In this document: positions 7,835 to 15,124 of the stretch, piece by piece
Layout of the letters: the number at the start of each line of letters is the position of its first letter
Numbering within the stretch: the stretch's first letter is position 1
NCBI GenBank assembly: GCA_019311115.1
Contig: JAFDDB010000027.1
Location: 1-38,641 of the forward strand
Origin: Deltaproteobacteria bacterium
GTDB lineage: Bacteria; Myxococcota_A; UBA9160; SZUA-336
DNA length: 38,641 nucleotides
Reading direction: 5' to 3'
Notes under the pieces: generated by a model
What the model was told of the DNA's origin: nothing
Databases searched by the model: none
What the model saw: only the letters and a program-made list of their open reading frames with translations
Program-made: the position numbers and the translations under genes

Positions 7835-10482
7835 GGTCCGATCCGCTTCACCTGCACGAGCGGCCCCTTCGGGCTGCGCTCGTGGGTCAGGTCGATCTCG
7901 CCGGCCACGTGCCAGTCCGCGTCTCCCTCGGCGTCGATCAGCACCTGCACGACCTCGAAGCGCCGCGGACCGAGCGGGCGCAACTGCGTGTGCTCGGTCA
8001 GCCGCGCCTCGTGATCGAAGCGGATGCTCTCGTGCTCGCGATAGAAGGGCTCCAGCGCCTGCTCCAGGCGCGGCGCGTCCCAGCGGTCCAGGTTCTCCTG
8101 TCGCACGACGAGAGCGGCCTCCTCGTAGCGTCGTTCGGAGAGCAGGCGCACGAACTCGTTGACCTCCGAACGGACGCGCGCGCGGAACGCCCCCGGATCC
8201 GCCAGCAGGTCCGGCACCGCGGCGTCCGGCGTTCCCTCGGCCGCTCCCTCCCCCGCGCCTACGCGAGCCGAGCCGAGGCGGCTCTCCCACTCGTCGATCA
8301 GGCTCGAGTCGACGCCCGCGACGAGCGTGCGGAAGTACGCGCGCACGTCCTGCAGGCGCTCGTTCATCGCCTGCTCCGGAACGGTCTTGACGAGGGTGCG
8401 GTACACGTCGCCCAGGTAGCGGAGCAGCAGACCCTCGCTCCGCGCGATGCCGTACAGGCGCACGAAGTCCTCGAAGCTCGAGTAGGTCTCGAACATCTCG
8501 CGCGCGATCCCCTTGGGACGGATGGTCTCGTGGGCGACCCAGGGGTGCTTGTCGGCGAAGATGTCGAAGGTCGCGTAGATGAACTCCGCGTTCGGACGCG
8601 GCCACGTCACCTCGTCGAGCAGGCGGATGCGCTCTTCGTAGGGCACGCCCTCGGCCTTCAGGCGTTCGATCAGGTCGCGCTTGATGCGGTCCTCCTGGCG
8701 GTACAGGATCCGCCGCGGGTCCTCCTGGATGGCCTCGACCAGGCTCAGGACGTCGAGCGCGTAGTCGTCGGCTTCGGGATCGAGCGCGGCCAGCGCCTCG
8801 ATCAGGTACAGCGACAGGACCCGGTCGAGCGCGAACTCCTCCTGCAGGTCGATGTGGATGCGTACGCGCTGGCGCTTCGTCTCCGCGTCGCGGACGACCT
8901 CGACGATGTCCGCGCGCCGCAGGGAGCGGAAGATCACCGCGGCCTCGCGGCGCATGGCCGACTTGCGGTGCCGAGACTCGTGCGAGGCGTCGATCAGGTC
9001 GATCAGCGCGCGGTAGCCGGTGGCGGCGTCGCCGTCGGGATCGCGCTGCAGGATGTTGACGACCATGCCGTGGCTGACCTTGAAGCGCGAGACCAGGGGC
9101 TCCGGCCGGCTGTGGGCCAGCCTGTACATGGTGTCGCGGTTCCACGACACGACCTTTCCCTGGGGACTGCCTCGCCCCCCCCCTCCTCGGGGCCCCGAAG
9201 CGGGGCCGGGGCCGGGGCGGCCCTTGCGCCCCTTCTTGGGGCGTCCCTTCTCGGCCGCGCGCTTGCTGGCGATCACGCGCTCCGGCGCCTGGCAGACCAC
9301 GCTGCCCAGGTCGTCGAAGCCCTTGCGCCCGGCGCGCCCGGCGATCTGCTTGAACTGGCGCACGCTCAGGATCCCCAGCTTCTCGCCGTCGAACTTGTAG
9401 AGCTGGGAGAAGAGGACCGTGCGGATCGGGATGTTGACGCCCACGCCGAGCGTATCGGTTCCGCAGACCACCTTGAGCAGTCCGCGCTGCGAAAGCTGCT
9501 CGACCAGCAGGCGGTAGCGCGGCAGCAGGCCCGCGTGGTGCACGCCGATTCCGAAGCTCAGGAAGCGGCGGAACTCCTTGCCGTTCGGCGTGTCGAAGCG
9601 CGCGTGCGCGATCGCCTGCTTGATGCGGTCGCGCTCGGCGCGCGTGGTGATCTTTGCGCTGGTCAGCGCCTGCGCGCGCTCGGCGGCCTCGCGCTGGGTG
9701 AAGTGCACGATGTAGATGGGCGCGCGCTCCTCCGCGAGCAGCGCCTCGACGGTGTCGTGGATCGACGTCTCGCGATACTCGTAGTCGAGCGGAACCGGGC
9801 GCTCCTCGGACCAGACCTGCGCGACCTCGCGTCCGGTGCGCGCGTGGATGCGCTCTGCCAGCTCCTGCGTGTCACCGAGCGTCGCCGACATGAGCAGGAA
9901 GCGGCTGCGCGGGAGCGCCAGCAGCGGCACCTGCCAGGCCACGCCGCGTGAGCGGTCCGCGTAGTAGTGGAACTCGTCCATCACCACCCAGGGCGCGACG
10001 TCCGGATCCGCACCGCGCAGCGCGATGCTCGCGAGCACCTCCATGGTGCAGCAGATGACCGGCGCATGGGGGTTGATGGTGGCGTCGCCGGTGAGCATGC
10101 CGACGCGCTCGGGGCCGAACTCCTCGCAGGCCGAGAAGAACTTCTCGTTGACCAGTGCCTTGGTCGGCGCCGTGTAGAACGAGCGCTTTCCCTCGCAGAG
10201 CGCGCGGAACTGGACGAACGTGGCCACCAGCGTCTTGCCCGAGCCGGTGGGGGTCGCCAGGATGACGTGGCGGTCGCCGGCAAGCTCGAGCAGGGCCTCC
10301 TGCTGCGCGGCGTAGGGTTCCAGCCCCTGCGCCTCCACGTACTCCAGGAAGACGTCGAGGATCTCTTCCGGCGACGCACCGGCCCGCACCGCAGACGCCT
10401 CTCCCGGTCCAGGCGAGCCGGACGCGCGGGCGTCTGGCGGTCGTGGACGTGGCAGCCGGTCACCGAGATTGCCTGCGGACAT
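7831..10482 (-). CDS. DEAD/DEAH-box helicase with DUF3516 C-terminal domain (Ski2-like)
   Basis: 883 residues. The helicase core carries Walker A ATPTGSGKT (about 77-84), DEFH (169-172) as Walker B, SATLGD (199-204), and motif VI QIAGRAGRKGFD. A lysine-, proline- and glycine-rich linker (encoded around 9175-9250) leads into a roughly 450-residue C-terminal part starting VVSWNRDTMYRLAHSRPEPL, which matches the DUF3516 helicases best known from actinobacteria. These are Ski2/Mtr4-like superfamily 2 enzymes, probably acting on RNA; the physiological role is not established. ATG at 10482 is supported by AGGAGG five bases upstream. The first gene of a unit with the antiporter. Confident family, uncertain role. 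Confidence 0.92.
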   Translation of the reverse strand: MSAGNLGDRLPRPRPPDARASGSPGPGEASAVRAGASPEEILDVFLEYVEAQGLEPYAAQQEALLELAGDRHVILATPTGSGKTLVATFVQFRALCEGKRSFYTAPTKALVNEKFFSACEEFGPERVGMLTGDATINPHAPVICCTMEVLASIALRGADPDVAPWVVMDEFHYYADRSRGVAWQVPLLALPRSRFLLMSATLGDTQELAERIHARTGREVAQVWSEERPVPLDYEYRETSIHDTVEALLAEERAPIYIVHFTQREAAERAQALTSAKITTRAERDRIKQAIAHARFDTPNGKEFRRFLSFGIGVHHAGLLPRYRLLVEQLSQRGLLKVVCGTDTLGVGVNIPIRTVLFSQLYKFDGEKLGILSVRQFKQIAGRAGRKGFDDLGSVVCQAPERVIASKRAAEKGRPKKGRKGRPGPGPASGPRGGGGRGSPQGKVVSWNRDTMYRLAHSRPEPLVSRFKVSHGMVVNILQRDPDGDAATGYRALIDLIDASHESRHRKSAMRREAAVIFRSLRRADIVEVVRDAETKRQRVRIHIDLQEEFALDRVLSLYLIEALAALDPEADDYALDVLSLVEAIQEDPRRILYRQEDRIKRDLIERLKAEGVPYEERIRLLDEVTWPRPNAEFIYATFDIFADKHPWVAHETIRPKGIAREMFETYSSFEDFVRLYGIARSEGLLLRYLGDVYRTLVKTVPEQAMNERLQDVRAYFRTLVAGVDSSLIDEWESRLGSARVGAGEGAAEGTPDAAVPDLLADPGAFRARVRSEVNEFVRLLSERRYEEAALVVRQENLDRWDAPRLEQALEPFYREHESIRFDHEARLTEHTQLRPLGPRRFEVVQVLIDAEGDADWHVAGEIDLTHERSPKGPLVQVKRIGP

Positions 10483-10527
10483 CGTGCCTCCTGCTCCGCG
10501 GGCCGGGCCGGCGGGCGGCGAGGCGCG

Positions 10528-10533
10528 TAGAAT
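10528..10533 (+). promoter_or_regulatory. Candidate minus-10 element for the MDR oxidoreductase gene
   Basis: TAGAAT stands out in a very GC-rich 81-base divergent spacer. It would put the transcription start about 24 bases before the GTG start, leaving room for the GGAGGA at 10550-10555. No convincing minus-35 element is visible 16-18 bases upstream. Confidence 0.35.
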
Positions 10534-10563
10534 AGGCGACGGAACGCGGGGAGGAAGACGGGG

Positions 10564-11586
10564 GTGAAGCAGATCTGGATTCCCAGGCCCGGGCCGCCCG
10601 GGGTGCTGGAGGTCCGCGAGGAGCGCGACCCGCTGCCGGAGCGCGGCCAGATCCGCATCCGGGTCGAGGCGTCGGGCGTCAACTTTGCCGACATCATGGG
10701 CCGGCTGGGGATCTACCCGGACCTGCCGCGGATGCCCTGCGTGCCGGGCTACGAGGTCGCGGGCCGGATCGACGCGGTCGGCGAAGAGGTCGGCACCGAC
10801 TGGATCGGCCGCGACGTCTTCGCGCTCACCCGCTTCGGCGGCTACTCGGACGTGGTCTGCACCGACGAGATCCGCGTGTTCGCACGCCCTCCCGACATGA
10901 CGGCCGCACAGGCCGCCAGCCTGCCGGTCAACTACCTGACCGCCTACATGCTGATCGAAGCGATGGGGAGTCTCCACGCAGGCGAGACGGTCCTGGTGCA
11001 CTCGGCGGGAGGAGGCGTGGGGATCGCCGCCGTGCAGCTTGCCCGGCGCATCGGCGCGCACGTGATCGGCACCGCCTCGGCGTCCAAGCACGACTTTCTC
11101 GCGTCGATCGGCGTCGACCACGCGATCGACTACCGGACCGAGGACTTCGAGAAGCGGGTCGCGGAGATCACCTACGGCCGCGGCGTCGAGCTTGCGCTCG
11201 ACGCGGTCGGCGGCTCGTCGTTCCGCAAGAGTTTCAGGGCGCTGTCCCCCTCGGGCCGCCTGGGCATGTTCGGCTTCTCGGCTGCGGTCCGGGGCAAGAA
11301 GCGCAGCCGCCTCGCCTTGCTGCGCGGCGCGCTCGCCATGCCCTGGCTGCGGTTCAACCCGCTGGCGCTGATGAGCCAGAACAAGGGCGTCTTTGGCGTC
11401 AACCTGGGGCACCTCTGGGACGAGAGCCCGCGCGTGGCCGCCTGGATGGAGACCCTGCTCGGCTACCAGCGCCTCGGCGCCGTCAAGCCGGTGATCGCCG
11501 CGACCTTTCCCTTCGAAGAGGCTGCGGCCGCGCACGAGTTCATCCAGGACCGGCGCAACACCGGCAAGGTCCTGCTGATCCCCTGA
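10564..11586 (+). CDS. Zinc-free MDR-family oxidoreductase (NADPH:quinone reductase / VAT-1-like)
   Basis: 340 residues of the medium-chain dehydrogenase/reductase superfamily. The N-terminal GroES-like domain contains EASGVNFADIMGRLGIYP and GYEVAGRIDAVG. The nucleotide-binding domain has VLVHSAGGGVGIAAVQLA. Catalytic-zinc cysteines are absent, so this is a quinone reductase-type or VAT-1-type member; the segment NKGVFGVNLGHLWDE is typical of the VAT-1/quinone reductase branch. It would use NADPH to reduce quinones or reactive enals in the cytosol. Start is GTG at 10564, with GGAGGA eight bases upstream at 10550-10555. A hairpin follows the stop. Substrate cannot be assigned. Confidence 0.88.
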   Translation: MKQIWIPRPGPPGVLEVREERDPLPERGQIRIRVEASGVNFADIMGRLGIYPDLPRMPCVPGYEVAGRIDAVGEEVGTDWIGRDVFALTRFGGYSDVVCTDEIRVFARPPDMTAAQAASLPVNYLTAYMLIEAMGSLHAGETVLVHSAGGGVGIAAVQLARRIGAHVIGTASASKHDFLASIGVDHAIDYRTEDFEKRVAEITYGRGVELALDAVGGSSFRKSFRALSPSGRLGMFGFSAAVRGKKRSRLALLRGALAMPWLRFNPLALMSQNKGVFGVNLGHLWDESPRVAAWMETLLGYQRLGAVKPVIAATFPFEEAAAAHEFIQDRRNTGKVLLIP

Positions 11587-11593
11587 ACGCCGG

Positions 11594-11630
11594 CCGCCGG
11601 CTCAGGAACACGCAGGCCGGCGGAGTCTTT
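11594..11630 (+). terminator. Possible transcription terminator hairpin
   Basis: Eight bases after the MDR stop codon, CCGCCGGC (11594-11601) pairs perfectly with GCCGGCGG (11616-11623) across a 14-base loop and is followed by TCTTT (11626-11630). The U tract is short, so this is a weak intrinsic terminator at best. Confidence 0.35.
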
Positions 11631-11732
11631 CAGGCTGCCACCACGCGCAACCGATACGAGGAGTGCAGCGCTCCACCCCCGCGGCTGCGTCAGGAAGACC
11701 CGCATAGCGACAGGCGGCGACAGAAGCGAAGC

Positions 11733-12935
11733 ATGTTCCAGCAGCTGACGATCCGGTTCGACTCCCGAGAGGAGTTCATGCGCGAGTTCGAGAGCAACAT
11801 CTCGCGCGGGGGGCTCTTCATCCCGACCGTGGACGACTTCCAGATGCGCGAGGTCGTCGACCTCGACCTCGAGCTGACCTATTGCGGCCAGACCTTCTCG
11901 ACACAGGCCGAGGTCGTCTCGCAGCTCGGCGCCGAGCTCAACCCGGCCGGGGGTGTGGCCGGAGTCGCGGTGCAGTTCCTGGAGTCGACCGAAGAGCTGC
12001 GCGCCCGGCTGGTCGAGGTGACGGGCATGCAGGCCCAGGATCTCGACTCCTCCCGCGAGGACCCCGGCCAGCGGCGCCGGCACCGCCGCGGCGAGGCGCG
12101 CGTCGCGACCGAGGTACTGAGCGCGGGGCACTCGATCACGGCGCAGGCGCGAGACATCAGCGAGTCGGGCGCGCTGATCGCCGCTCACGGCGCGCCCATC
12201 CCGGTCGGCGACAGTGTCGAGCTGAAGATCGTCCACCCGCGTACCGGCGAGCACGTCGTAGTCACGGGCTCGGTCGTCCGCCACGTCGAGCGCGCCGGCG
12301 GCGCCACCGACATCGCAGTCGAGTTCGAGGAGCCCGACGATCCCGAGGCGGCGTCCCGGCTCGACGACCTGCGTGCCGCCGCCCACGCGCACCGTCTCGG
12401 CGGCATCACCGGCTCGATCGCGGCGCTCGGCATCCCGAACCTGCTGCAGATGTTCCCGAACTCGGCGAACGAAGGGACGCTCGTCCTGACCACGGCCGAG
12501 GGAGTCGAGGGACGACTGCTCTTCCAGTCAGGCAACCTGCGCCACGCCGAGATCGGCGGCATCACGGGCGCCAAGGCCGTGGCGCGGATGCTGGAGTGGA
12601 AGGATGGAGACTTCGAGTTCCACCCGAGCATTGTGCCGGGAGAGCCTGACGGACCATGTGTTCCAATGGACTCCGTCATGCTCCAGGCGCTCCACCGCAT
12701 GGACGAGCTGGCGACCCTCGACACGGCCGCCCTGCCCCGGGAAGCCCGCCTTGCCACCGCTGGAGACCCCGCCGACCTGGCAGAAATGGAGAAGCTCGAG
12801 GGCGAGGTCCTCGACTGGGCCACGCTCGGGGCGACCGTGGGCGAACTGCTGGACGCCCTTCCCCAGTTCGACGCGGAGATCTACGAGGCGCTGATCGCGC
12901 TGATCAAGCGCGGCGCCGTCCAGGTCTCGAGCTAG
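11733..12935 (+). CDS. Tandem PilZ domain protein with DUF4388 (PATAN) domain
   Basis: 400 residues. PilZ domain 1 (1-95) has the motif NISRGG (22-27). PilZ domain 2 (about 112-205) has both c-di-GMP motifs, RRRHRR (114-119) and DISESG (141-146). A DUF4388 domain follows (about 215-305: ITGSIAALGIPNLLQMF), then a helical C-terminal segment. PilZ domains bind cyclic di-GMP; DUF4388 is found in signalling and gliding/regulatory proteins, especially of myxobacteria. The ATG at 11733 is the first standard start in frame, but a canonical RRRQKR lies just upstream in the same frame, so the true N-terminus may be earlier (see findings). Its Shine-Dalgarno sequence is poor. It stands alone between two unrelated genes. 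Confidence 0.88.
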   Translation: MFQQLTIRFDSREEFMREFESNISRGGLFIPTVDDFQMREVVDLDLELTYCGQTFSTQAEVVSQLGAELNPAGGVAGVAVQFLESTEELRARLVEVTGMQAQDLDSSREDPGQRRRHRRGEARVATEVLSAGHSITAQARDISESGALIAAHGAPIPVGDSVELKIVHPRTGEHVVVTGSVVRHVERAGGATDIAVEFEEPDDPEAASRLDDLRAAAHAHRLGGITGSIAALGIPNLLQMFPNSANEGTLVLTTAEGVEGRLLFQSGNLRHAEIGGITGAKAVARMLEWKDGDFEFHPSIVPGEPDGPCVPMDSVMLQALHRMDELATLDTAALPREARLATAGDPADLAEMEKLEGEVLDWATLGATVGELLDALPQFDAEIYEALIALIKRGAVQVSS

Positions 12936-12996
12936 GCCCCGCCGCCCTACCTCCGCTCCCGTCCACCGGTCTGGAACCGGGCGGCGGCGCGGCGGT

Positions 12997-13707
12997 ATGC
13001 TCGCCGGCGTGAAGCGCGCGGAGAAGGCCGAGCGGATCGCCAAGATCCTGGACGAGCTCCATCCACTGCCTCCTGTGCCCCTGCGCCATCGCGATCCCTA
13101 CACGCTGCTGATCGCGGTCGTGCTCTCGGCGCAGTGCACCGACCAGCGCGTCAACCAGGTGACGCCGCACCTCTTCGAGCGCGCGTCGACAGCGCACGAG
13201 ATGCTGGAGCTCAGCGTCCCGCAGATCCGCAGCATCATCCGGCCCTGCGGCCTGTCACCGTCGAAGTCCAAGAACATTCGCGCGCTGAGCCGCATTCTCG
13301 TCGACGACTACGACGGACGCGTACCCGACACCTTCGAAGAGCTGGAGGCGCTGCCCGGCGTCGGCCACAAGACCGCGAGCGTGGTCATGATGCAGGCCTT
13401 CCGCAAGCCGGCGTTCCCGGTCGACACGCACATCCACCGGCTCGCGGCGCGCTGGGGACTTTCGAGCGGACGGAACGTGGAGCAGACCGAGGCCGACCTG
13501 AAGCGGCTCTTCCCCGTCGAGAACTGGCCCAAGCTGCACCTGCAGATCATCTACTTCGGCCGCGCACAGTGTCCCGCGCGCAGCCACGACCTGTCGGTTT
13601 GCCCGATCTGCGCGTGGGCGGCGACGAAGAAGCGCATCGCCGAAGAAGCGCAGCGCCTGCCGCGCTCGATGCGAAAGCTGCGCTCGATGCGGAAGCCGCG
13701 CTCCTAG
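12997..13707 (+). CDS. nth: Endonuclease III family DNA glycosylase/AP lyase
   Basis: 236 residues. The helix-hairpin-helix LPGVGHKTA carries the catalytic lysine (K125) and the motif PVDTHIHRLA the catalytic aspartate (D143), so base excision of oxidised pyrimidines with AP-lyase action is expected. Where the enzyme usually has four cysteines for a 4Fe-4S cluster, only three are present (C192, C202, C205); the spacing between the first two is longer than usual and a lysine occupies the fourth position. The last 14 residues are a short tandem repeat (RSMRKL, RSMRKP, RS). Start is ATG 12997 or GTG 13009; a TATGCT at 12996-13001, if a minus-10 element, would favour a leaderless GTG start. Confidence 0.9.
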   Translation: MLAGVKRAEKAERIAKILDELHPLPPVPLRHRDPYTLLIAVVLSAQCTDQRVNQVTPHLFERASTAHEMLELSVPQIRSIIRPCGLSPSKSKNIRALSRILVDDYDGRVPDTFEELEALPGVGHKTASVVMMQAFRKPAFPVDTHIHRLAARWGLSSGRNVEQTEADLKRLFPVENWPKLHLQIIYFGRAQCPARSHDLSVCPICAWAATKKRIAEEAQRLPRSMRKLRSMRKPRS

Positions 13708-14570
13708 CCAGCGCGGCGGATCAGCACGATTCGGCCGATCATGTCGCGGGGCGGCGCTTCGGCGACCTCGGTGAGCTCGATGCGCGGGCCGACACGCTGT
13801 ACCAGGCGTAGGCCGGACGACGTGTCCACGTAGCCCTTGGCGCGGAGCACGTCCTCGCTGCGGATCCGCGCCTCGACCTCGTGGGTGTCGAGCCCGGGCT
13901 CGAGCACCATCTCGCGGCTCTCGAAGGCCTCGTGCCGGTGCTCCCGCGGCCCCGGGCGCGTCCGGTCGCCGGTTCGCCCCGCGGGCATGAAGAGCAGCTG
14001 GGGATCGACGTCGCCGCGCACGCAGTGCACGACTGCGCGCGAGTCGGACAGCTCGGCGAGCCGCGCCTCGATCGCCGGCAGGTCCTGCTCGTCGACCAGG
14101 TCGAGCTTGTTCAAGACGATCAGGTCCGCGGACGAGACCTGGTCCTCGAACGTGCCCGCGATCTCGCGTTCGTCGCGCACCTGCTCGGCGTCCACGACCA
14201 CCACGGCCAGGTCGTCCTCGATCCACTCGCTGACCGGCGGCCGCCAGAAGTTGAGCTGCGTGTCGTAGGGCAGCGCCACTCCCGACGTCTCGACGATGAT
14301 GCGCTCCGGTGCGACGCGCTCGTAGAGTTCCTGCAGCGTCTCGACCAGGTCGTCGGCGAGCTTGCAGCAGACGCAGCCGCCCTCGAGCTCCACGTAGGCC
14401 TCGGCCGAATCCCCGAGCAGCGACTGGTCGATGCCGAGCTCTCCGAACTCGTTCGAGATGATCGCGACGCGCTGACCGTCACGTTGGGCGGCCTCGAGCA
14501 GGCGGCGCACGAGCGTGGTCTTTCCCGAGCCGAGAAATCCGGACACCACCAGCGCCTGTACGTCTGCCAC
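13704..14570 (-). CDS. CobW/COG0523-family GTPase (metallochaperone)
   Basis: 288 residues. Walker A GFLGSGKTT (11-19), the family metal-binding motif GGCVCC (C66, C68, C69), a Walker B-like DDLAVVVVDAE and the GTP-specificity motif NKLD are all present, with a short CobW C-terminal domain. COG0523 proteins use GTP hydrolysis to deliver metals (Zn, Co, Fe or Mn) to target proteins; the CxCC cysteines bind the metal. No CobN, nitrile hydratase or Zur-regulated gene is adjacent, so the metal is unknown; it is divergent from a bacterioferritin gene. Start taken as GTG 14570; GTG 14579 is also in frame. TATCCT lies nine bases upstream of 14570, and no ribosome-binding site is evident. Confidence 0.88.
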   Translation of the reverse strand: MADVQALVVSGFLGSGKTTLVRRLLEAAQRDGQRVAIISNEFGELGIDQSLLGDSAEAYVELEGGCVCCKLADDLVETLQELYERVAPERIIVETSGVALPYDTQLNFWRPPVSEWIEDDLAVVVVDAEQVRDEREIAGTFEDQVSSADLIVLNKLDLVDEQDLPAIEARLAELSDSRAVVHCVRGDVDPQLLFMPAGRTGDRTRPGPREHRHEAFESREMVLEPGLDTHEVEARIRSEDVLRAKGYVDTSSGLRLVQRVGPRIELTEVAEAPPRDMIGRIVLIRRAG

Positions 14571-14631
14571 TGCGCCCACAGGATAGAGCGGACGTTTGAC
14601 ACGGCCAGATGCCGGGGCGCACCATCGCTGC

Positions 14632-15102
14632 ATGCAGGGTGACGCGCAGATCATCGAGTCGCTCAACGCGATCCTCACGGCCGAGCTGACGGCGATCAAC
14701 CAGTACTTCGTGCACGCCAAGATGCTCGAGAACTGGGGCTACCAGCGCCTGGCCAAGAAGGCGCACGACGAGTCGATCGACGAGATGAAGCACGCCGACC
14801 AGCTGATCGAGCGCGTCCTCTACCTGGAGGGCACGCCGAACGTGCAGCGCCTGGATCCGGTCCGCGTGGGCGAGGAGCCCGTCGAGCAGCTCGAGCTCCA
14901 GCTCGCGACCGAGAAGGAGGCCGTGGAGCGGCTGAACCAGGCCATCGGCCAGGCGCGCGACAAGTCCGACAATGGCACGCGCGAGCTGCTCGAGGGCATC
15001 CTCACCTCCGAAGAGGACGCCGTCGACTGGCTCGAGGCACAGCTGCACCTGGTCGCGCAGGTGGGGCGTGAACGCTACCTGGCGGAGCAGATCAAGGACT
15101 AG
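14632..15102 (+). CDS. bfr: Bacterioferritin with altered ferroxidase centre
   Basis: 156 residues, colinear with E. coli Bfr (158 aa) and with no gap up to the relevant sites. Ferroxidase ligands E18, Y25, E51, H54, E94 and E127 are present, as is the heme-ligand M52 in DEMKHAD. Two positions differ: the residue equivalent to H46 is Asp, and the ligand H130 is Ala (EEDAVDWLE instead of EEGHIDWLE). The protein should assemble into the 24-subunit iron-storage shell with heme at subunit interfaces, but may oxidise iron poorly. Start ATG 14632 matches the usual N-terminus; the longer frame from 14596 does not. Divergent from the CobW gene; TTGACA at 14596-14601 lacks a clear minus-10 partner. 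Confidence 0.92.
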   Translation: MQGDAQIIESLNAILTAELTAINQYFVHAKMLENWGYQRLAKKAHDESIDEMKHADQLIERVLYLEGTPNVQRLDPVRVGEEPVEQLELQLATEKEAVERLNQAIGQARDKSDNGTRELLEGILTSEEDAVDWLEAQLHLVAQVGRERYLAEQIKD

Positions 15103-15124
15103 ACCCTTCCGCCCGCCCGCGGGC

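Noticed and set aside
9175-9225. C/G-rich low-complexity stretch as a repeat or structural element
   Set aside because: It encodes the flexible Gly/Pro/Arg linker usual before the C-terminal domain of this helicase family.
7882-9951. A 689-codon open frame on the plus strand
   Set aside because: It is antisense to the DUF3516 helicase, with composition expected from the complement of a real gene.
12940-12986. Terminator or attenuator between the PilZ gene and nth
   Set aside because: CGCCGCCC (12940-12947) can pair with GGGCGGCG (12979-12986), but the loop is long, a competing inner stem uses the same bases and no U tract follows.
14596-14601. TTGACA upstream of bfr as a complete promoter
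   Set aside because: A good minus-35 sequence, but no TANNNT is found 16-18 bases downstream, so it is noted only.
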